From Thermoplasmatota archaeon (lineage in GTDB: Archaea; Thermoplasmatota; Penumbrarchaeia; Penumbrarchaeales; Penumbrarchaeaceae), in the NCBI GenBank assembly GCA_016929175.1, contig JAFGJI010000035.1, positions 1 through 7,919 on the forward strand: a DNA stretch of 7,919 bases. Direction: 5' to 3'. A program made the translations under genes and the position numbers. The notes beneath the pieces were generated by a model. The model did not search any database and had not been told where the DNA came from. It worked only from the letters and a program-made list of their open reading frames with translations. Shown one piece after another: positions 1 through 4,820 of this stretch (position 1 is the first letter of the stretch; each line of letters opens with the position of its first letter).

Positions 1-1
1 A

Positions 2-469
2 TACGGTTCTGGCGCTGTCAACTACTACAGGAATCCCCGGCCGGGGGGAAATCCTATGTCCGGTAGCTGGTCCAGCGTCACAGTGGGTGGCGGATTATAC
101 TACATGGAGGATGTCAAGACCATCGACATCACGGATGATGGATACCCTGATGTGGTTGCCACGGGATGGTATTACTACAGTACGGTCGACTGGTTCGAGA
201 ATCCGGGATCGGGAGGTTCGTTCACCAAGAGAACGATATACACCGGAAATTATGACTGGAACATCGCAGTGGGGGATATAGGGGACGACGGATACGCTGA
301 TATCGTGTTCAATAGGGGGGGAAGCAGCAGTCCGACCACGGTCTACTGGTTCGAGGAGCCAGAGGATTATGCCACTCAATCATGGATAGCGCACGGTCTC
401 GGGAGCCACAGCGGGACATGGGCACTTGGCATACATGACCTGGATGGTGACGGAATTTCGGAAATATTG
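2..469 (+). repeat. FG-GAP/VCBS-like propeller repeats
   Basis: At least three copies of a unit of about 50 residues are seen in the translation, each with a loop of the type D-I/L-x-D-D/G-D/G-G followed by a hydrophobic beta strand: TIDITDDGYPDVV, VGDIGDDGYADIV and IHDLDGDGISEIL. Between them are WFENP or WFEEP segments. An earlier partial copy (YYRNPRPGG) reaches the window edge. The pattern fits integrin-alpha-like beta-propeller blades that bind calcium in the loops. The number of blades in the full protein cannot be seen here. Confidence 0.75.
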
Positions 470-2890
470 TCCACATCGACATCATCCGATGAGATCAGGG
501 CATTCAAGATCAATGCGGTGTACCCCCAGAACGTTGCAGTTGACATCGGAGCGGACGAATCTTCTTCAGATTGGGTCCACCCGGCGGGCATAATGAAAGG
601 TGAGAGCACGTTCTCCTTCAAGCAAGCGCTCCAGGATGTTATGGATGTTGAACCTGTATCGGCACCTAGGATAACCGATCAATACGGAACGACGCTGCTC
701 AAGGTCCCCATCGAGGTCTATTCATCCACAATGGGCAAGGTGTCACTGGAAAATATCCATATCACCTATAATGCAACCGTGAAGATCAAACAGGACGGCA
801 ACGGTCAAACACTGGCCAAGATACTCGATAGGCTCGTACCCGATCACGTTGGTGATGATCCCTATCTCAGGGTCTACGTTGGGGTGGGTGGAAGCTCCGA
901 GGGACAGGCATATATCTCCGATCTTGAAGTTGAATATAATGCCATCCCGAGACAGATAAAACCCATTCCGGACCTAAAAGTGAACGAGGATACACGGACA
1001 GTGCTTAACTTCGACCTTGCGGAATACTTTCAGGATGATTATACTGCTTCAGAGGAAATGTCATACAGGATAGCCCTTTCAGGTCCCAAGTCGGATAAGA
1101 TATCCGCACACATCGAGAACAGGCATGTGGTCCTTGATTCCACGGTGACCGAGAACTTCTACACAAGGTCGTCATCACCTTACGATATAGTGGCGCGTAT
1201 CATCGTCGAGGACAGGGGCGGACCGAACAATGTCCCTTCAAGGACATTCAGAACCTCCGATCTTCCGGTGTGGGTCCAGCCGGTGAACGATCCCCCGGTG
1301 GCCACGGGAGAGGTTCTGCCAGTCCTCTACGGATACGAGGGGAAGTCCACAACAGTTGCCGATCTGGACGATCACGAGATCTTCTTCGATGTGGATGGGG
1401 ATAAATTGAACTACCTGCTGATCCCGGAATTCGATGATCCGTACGATCCCAACGCAGGTTTCGAGATAAGATGGATAAGCAGCAACAATACGATCTTCGT
1501 TTCATTGAGCGAGAATTCCAACTGGAGTGGTGGGGTCAGGGTAAAGATGTATGCAACGGACCAGCCGGAGTTCAACCTTGTCGCCAACCCGTCCACCCAA
1601 TTCGTGGTAGAGGTCCTGAACATCAACGACGGGCCGAAATGGGAACCGATCGATGATCAGGTCGTTTACGAGGATAAGGCCGTTTCAAAGGTGGTTGAGG
1701 TTTCTCAGTTCGTTCACGACATCGATACCCCGATCGGCGATCTGCAGATAATGGTGGAGGATTTCACGAACAAATCCTTTGTTTACGTATCACTTCAGCG
1801 AACAGGAAACCTCGTCTATGTTTCGTACGAACCCAAGGCGGAAAACTGGAATGGTGGAACAACGGTCACCCTCTCGGTGACGGATGGTGAGTTCACGGAT
1901 CAGGTGTCGTTCTTCATCAAGGTGACACCGGTGAACGACCCCCCGAGCATCAGGATATTGGAACCTGTAGAGAACGGAAGGATCAAACCGGGTTATTTTT
2001 CCGTGATCGGGGAAGCCATGGACATCGAAGGTATTCAATTCGTGGAGATCAATTTCGACGGTGAATGGTATCTCGCAAAGGGAATGAACGCGTGGGGTCT
2101 GACCCTGGAAGCTATCGGTACCGACGAGACACAGGAATCCGTCCCGATCATGGTTCGTGTGTTCGACGGTCATACATTCGCCTACGACCAAACGAACATC
2201 ACGATCCTTCCCCGGACCTTAGAGGAAGATCTCGACTATGATGGTGACGGAGTACCCAATCTCATCGACGATTTCCCCTATGATGTGTCTGAATATTCCG
2301 ACAGGGATGGAGACGGGGTAGGTGACAACTCCGATGCGTTCCCTGACAATCCTCTCTGGTCGAAGGACTCCGACAAGGATGGTTTTGCAGATGAAGCGGA
2401 CACACATCCTCTTGATCCTGAGAGATGGGACGACAAGGATGACGACGGCAGGAACGATTTCCTTCCTCCGAGGCTTATCGTTGAAAAAAGGACAAAGGAG
2501 AAGGACTATACATGGCCGATCATTCTGTTCATCCTGTCCGGCCTGCTTCTGATAGTAATGGTGGTTTCCCTGGTATTCTTCCTGAGGAAAAGGGATTCTT
2601 CAAAGGACCCGAGAAAGATGGCGAGATACTATGCCAGGCAGCAGAGGTTGCGAATGGCAAGGCACGAATTCATAGAGAAACTCCCATTGGCAAGATTGGG
2701 TGAGATGGTACCAAGGTTGACAAAAGCTCCAACGCCCACCAATCTGCCAACTCCAGGCAGGCCGGGAATGGCCACCCCAACCATGATGAGGCCTGCCCCG
2801 GCGCTTCCGTATCCCATCCGCCAGGCACCGGCACTCCCACCAAAACCCGCTCAACCGATCAACCCTCCCGGGACAAGACCACCTCAATGA
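2..2890 (+). CDS. Large membrane-anchored surface protein with FG-GAP, cadherin-like and calcium-binding repeats (5' end outside window)
   Basis: The frame is open to the left edge, and 18 codons before the first ATG (56) continue the same repeat pattern, so the true start and signal peptide lie outside. Numbering residues from that ATG: FG-GAP/VCBS-like propeller repeats (about 1-140) with Asp-rich turns at D24, D74 and D128; an unassigned beta-rich module (157-300) beginning around VDIGADESS; cadherin-like sandwiches (about 302-720) whose junctions carry VNDPP or NINDGP (410, 522, 626); 22-residue DxDGDG repeats (727-805); a membrane span (821-843); then about 100 residues of basic and proline-rich tail (844-944). 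The topology is type I: calcium-stabilised domains outside, tail in the cytoplasm. Such architecture is known from adhesins and surface-layer-associated proteins; the ligand and exact role are unknown. No terminator is evident before the downstream pyrE promoter region. Confidence 0.9.
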   Translation, partial: YGSGAVNYYRNPRPGGNPMSGSWSSVTVGGGLYYMEDVKTIDITDDGYPDVVATGWYYYSTVDWFENPGSGGSFTKRTIYTGNYDWNIAVGDIGDDGYADIVFNRGGSSSPTTVYWFEEPEDYATQSWIAHGLGSHSGTWALGIHDLDGDGISEILSTSTSSDEIRAFKINAVYPQNVAVDIGADESSSDWVHPAGIMKGESTFSFKQALQDVMDVEPVSAPRITDQYGTTLLKVPIEVYSSTMGKVSLENIHITYNATVKIKQDGNGQTLAKILDRLVPDHVGDDPYLRVYVGVGGSSEGQAYISDLEVEYNAIPRQIKPIPDLKVNEDTRTVLNFDLAEYFQDDYTASEEMSYRIALSGPKSDKISAHIENRHVVLDSTVTENFYTRSSSPYDIVARIIVEDRGGPNNVPSRTFRTSDLPVWVQPVNDPPVATGEVLPVLYGYEGKSTTVADLDDHEIFFDVDGDKLNYLLIPEFDDPYDPNAGFEIRWISSNNTIFVSLSENSNWSGGVRVKMYATDQPEFNLVANPSTQFVVEVLNINDGPKWEPIDDQVVYEDKAVSKVVEVSQFVHDIDTPIGDLQIMVEDFTNKSFVYVSLQRTGNLVYVSYEPKAENWNGGTTVTLSVTDGEFTDQVSFFIKVTPVNDPPSIRILEPVENGRIKPGYFSVIGEAMDIEGIQFVEINFDGEWYLAKGMNAWGLTLEAIGTDETQESVPIMVRVFDGHTFAYDQTNITILPRTLEEDLDYDGDGVPNLIDDFPYDVSEYSDRDGDGVGDNSDAFPDNPLWSKDSDKDGFADEADTHPLDPERWDDKDDDGRNDFLPPRLIVEKRTKEKDYTWPIILFILSGLLLIVMVVSLVFFLRKRDSSKDPRKMARYYARQQRLRMARHEFIEKLPLARLGEMVPRLTKAPTPTNLPTPGRPGMATPTMMRPAPALPYPIRQAPALPPKPAQPINPPGTRPPQ
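959..2215 (+). repeat. Tandem cadherin-like beta-sandwich domains
   Basis: Three complete domains of about 100-110 residues follow one another, joined by short linkers with PVNDPP (residues 409-414), NINDGP (522-527) and PVNDPP (625-630). Domain starts are IPDLKVNED and IDDQVVYED, a typical opening of cadherin-like/tandem-95 repeats. The last unit, from about residue 631, reads more like an Ig-like domain (IRILEPVENG, then VRVFDGHT). The linker DNA at the first and third junctions is almost identical, which is consistent with duplication. Family assignment is from motif recognition only. Confidence 0.7.
2234..2470 (+). repeat. 22-residue calcium-binding (thrombospondin type 3-like) repeats
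   Basis: Three full units of exactly 22 residues and one partial unit start at residues 727, 749, 771 and 793, each opening with D-x-D-x-D-G (DYDGDG, DRDGDG, DSDKDG, DKDDDG). The first two carry an FP and all three full ones an acidic/proline stretch after the loop. These Asp positions fit calcium coordination as in thrombospondin type 3 or dockerin-like loops. They form a rod-like stalk directly before the membrane span. Confidence 0.85.
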
Positions 2891-2913
2891 CGGAAAAGTG
2901 AGCCAGGAGAATA

Positions 2914-2920
2914 TTAAATA
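2914..2920 (+). promoter_or_regulatory. Putative archaeal TATA box for pyrE-purD
   Basis: TTAAATA lies in an A/T-rich patch within the 87-base gap before pyrE. Archaeal transcription normally starts about 25 bases downstream, which would be near 2942, leaving a leader of about 35 bases that holds the ribosome binding site. No convincing BRE is visible, so this is a tentative call. Confidence 0.45.
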
Positions 2921-2963
2921 ACCGAAAAAGGTTCACCTAAACAGTGCCGTGATCCGTTCTCCC

Positions 2964-2969
2964 GGGAGG
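2964..2969 (+). promoter_or_regulatory. Ribosome binding site of pyrE
   Basis: GGGAGG, complementary to the 16S rRNA 3' end, lies 8 bases before a TTG codon at 2978. It decides the start: the first ATG in frame (2996) would be too far from it and would remove six residues from the conserved N-terminal helix. Confidence 0.75.
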
Positions 2970-2977
2970 CATCTATC

Positions 2978-3484
2978 TTGCTTATCGAACAGTTAATGGA
3001 ATGTGGGGCGTTGAGGTTCGGTGATTTCACTCTCACGTCTGGAAAGAAGAGCAGGTACTATGTCGATATCAAGAAGGCTTCATCCAGGCCTGAGATACTC
3101 CGGGAGATAACCCGGGGTTTCATTGACTTCGGATTGGAATGCGACAAGGTTGCCGGAATGGAACTCGGGGCGGTGGCATTGATCGTATCATATTCACTAC
3201 AGACGGGCAAACGTTTCGTTATCATCCGCAAGGGTGGGAGGGAACACGGCACAAGGAGGAGGATCGAGGGTGAGATCCTTCAAGGGGAAAGGATACTCCT
3301 GCTCGAGGATGTGGTGACCAGCGGCGGTTCCGTACTGGACGCCATAGACCAGATCGACGAAGCGGGGGGAAAAGTGATAGGTGTGCTATGTGTGGTCGAC
3401 AGAAGGGAAGGTGGAACCGAGAGGGTAATGGAAAGAGCCCCCTTCAGGTCACTTGTCACGGCAGAAGAACTACTGGAGATGTAA
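2978..3484 (+). CDS. pyrE: Orotate phosphoribosyltransferase
   Basis: PyrE transfers a phosphoribosyl group from PRPP to orotate, giving orotidine 5'-monophosphate in cytoplasmic de novo pyrimidine synthesis. The PRPP-binding motif LLLEDVVTSGGS is at residues 107-118 (E110, D111), and an N-terminal segment FTLTSGKKSRYYVD (17-30) matches the family's orotate/PRPP-binding region. The segment RKGGREHG (84-91) is the family's mobile catalytic loop region. Most relatives there have R-K-x-x-K-x-H-G; here the second lysine position is R88. The length of 168 residues matches short archaeal forms and is less than the 213 or so of the enterobacterial enzyme. The start is TTG, chosen by the GGGAGG site 8 bases upstream. 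purD begins 28 bases after the stop with no terminator between, so the two are probably co-transcribed. Confidence 0.95.
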   Translation: MLIEQLMECGALRFGDFTLTSGKKSRYYVDIKKASSRPEILREITRGFIDFGLECDKVAGMELGAVALIVSYSLQTGKRFVIIRKGGREHGTRRRIEGEILQGERILLLEDVVTSGGSVLDAIDQIDEAGGKVIGVLCVVDRREGGTERVMERAPFRSLVTAEELLEM

Positions 3485-3498
3485 GGGTATTTGATACA

Positions 3499-3504
3499 GG
3501 GGTG
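3499..3504 (+). promoter_or_regulatory. Ribosome binding site of purD
   Basis: GGGGTG, a near match to the GGAGGTG consensus, lies 8 bases before the ATG at 3513. Its presence inside the 28-base pyrE-purD gap supports translation of purD from a shared message. Confidence 0.55.
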
Positions 3505-3512
3505 TTCAGGAT

Positions 3513-4796
3513 ATGAAGGTCCTCGTGATCGGAGGTGGGGGCAGAGAGCATGCCATCGCCTGGAAGGTCAAGAAGAGCAGATGGGTGAACAAGGTCTATT
3601 GCGCTCCAGGGAACGGAGGGATATCATCGGTTGCAGTCTGTGTGCCCATTCCAGCTGATGACATCGAGGCGCTTGTGAAGTTCGCGACCGAGAACGAGAT
3701 AGACCTGACGATCGTTGGACCCGAAGCTCCCCTTACTGAAGGAATAGTGGACCGGTTCAGGGAGAAAGGGTTGAAGATCTTCGGACCGACCAAAGCCGCA
3801 GCCTTGCTTGAATCCTCAAAATCCTTTGCCAAGATGATAATGGACAGATACAACATCCCGACCGCCCGGTATGCCTCATTCGATGATCCGGAGGATGCCA
3901 GGAGATACATTCGGGAAACGGGAGGGCCAATGGTGGTCAAGGTCGATGGTCTGGCAGCAGGCAAAGGGGCATTTCCCTGCGAGGACGAGCTCGAAGCCCT
4001 GGCAGCTGTGGACCTGATAGCTTCCGGTGCCTTTAAGGAGGCCGGATCAAAGATCCTGATCGAGGAATATCTGGTAGGCGAGGAAGCCTCCATCCTGGCA
4101 TTCTCTGATGGAAAGAATGTCATCCCTCTCGAACCCACCCAGGACCACAAGCGGGTATGGAATGACGATGAAGGTCCGAACACCGGGGGAATGGGTGCTT
4201 ACTCGCCTGCTCCCGTTATTACCGAGGACCTTTCTTCGAGAATATACGACGAGATATTGGTACCCACGATCAGGGGTATGAAGGCCGAAGGCCGTCCTTA
4301 TGAAGGTATCCTGTACGCTGGTTTGATGATAACGGAGGAAGGTCCGAAGGTGATCGAGTTCAACTGCAGGTTCGGGGACCCCGAAGCTCAGGCGGTCATA
4401 CCCCGGCTTGCGACAGATTTCATCAAACCCATCCTTGCATGCTGCGACGGCACACTTGATAAGGTCCAGCTGCGGTGGAGCCGCAATAGCTGTGTCTGTG
4501 TGGTCATGGCTTCGGGAGGGTACCCTGGGCCCTACACCAAAGGGCATGCAGTGAGTGGTCTTGATAAGATCGAAAAGATGGAGAATATGATAGTATTCCA
4601 TGCCGGGACGCGACGGGAAGAGGATGGGAGCATCATTACTTCCGGAGGCAGAGTGCTGGGCATCACGGCCCTCGGACCCAATATAAAGGATACCATCAAA
4701 CTGGCATACAAGGGGGTCCGGAAAGTTGAGTTCAAGGACGCTTACTACAGAACCGATATCGGAAAGAAGGCCCTCTTCCATATAGATGGCATGTAG
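3513..4796 (+). CDS. purD: Phosphoribosylamine-glycine ligase (GAR synthetase)
   Basis: PurD joins 5-phosphoribosylamine to glycine with ATP, giving glycinamide ribonucleotide, the second step of purine synthesis. It is a full-length 427-residue ATP-grasp enzyme. Visible motifs are the N-terminal GGGGREHA (7-14) and APGNGG (31-36), IVGPEAPL (67-74), the ATP-grasp glycine loop KVDGLAAGKG (143-152), IEEYLVGEEAS (183-193), QDHKR (210-214), GPNTGGMGAYSP (221-232) and IEFNCRFGDPEAQ (281-293), where E282 and N284 are the expected magnesium ligands. A C-terminal beta-rich domain follows (SGGYPGPY, HAGT, SGGRVLG). All key motifs are intact. It is not fused to PurM or PurN, as is usual in archaea. It is probably the second gene of an operon with pyrE, and its stop lies only 24 bases from the stop of the convergent gene. 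Confidence 0.97.
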   Translation: MKVLVIGGGGREHAIAWKVKKSRWVNKVYCAPGNGGISSVAVCVPIPADDIEALVKFATENEIDLTIVGPEAPLTEGIVDRFREKGLKIFGPTKAAALLESSKSFAKMIMDRYNIPTARYASFDDPEDARRYIRETGGPMVVKVDGLAAGKGAFPCEDELEALAAVDLIASGAFKEAGSKILIEEYLVGEEASILAFSDGKNVIPLEPTQDHKRVWNDDEGPNTGGMGAYSPAPVITEDLSSRIYDEILVPTIRGMKAEGRPYEGILYAGLMITEEGPKVIEFNCRFGDPEAQAVIPRLATDFIKPILACCDGTLDKVQLRWSRNSCVCVVMASGGYPGPYTKGHAVSGLDKIEKMENMIVFHAGTRREEDGSIITSGGRVLGITALGPNIKDTIKLAYKGVRKVEFKDAYYRTDIGKKALFHIDGM

Positions 4797-4820
4797 GGCC
4801 CAAGGTGCCGTTGAGTGACA

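Noticed and set aside
56..58. ATG at 56 as the true start of the left-edge protein, with a G-run 7 bases upstream
   Set aside because: The frame is open to the window edge, the upstream codons continue the propeller repeat pattern, and no signal peptide follows this ATG although the protein has outer domains and a membrane anchor.
1790..2191. Antisense frame inside the cadherin-like region (133 codons)
   Set aside because: It covers well-defined cadherin-like and Ig-like coding sequence on the plus strand and has no features of its own.
3596..4183. Second antisense frame across purD (195 codons)
   Set aside because: A Ser/Pro/Ala-rich shadow of the purD codons with no motif or start signal.
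4047..4781. Long open frame antisense to purD (244 codons)
   Set aside because: It lies wholly inside an intact purD, has no recognisable domain or ribosome binding site, and its composition is what an antisense shadow would give.
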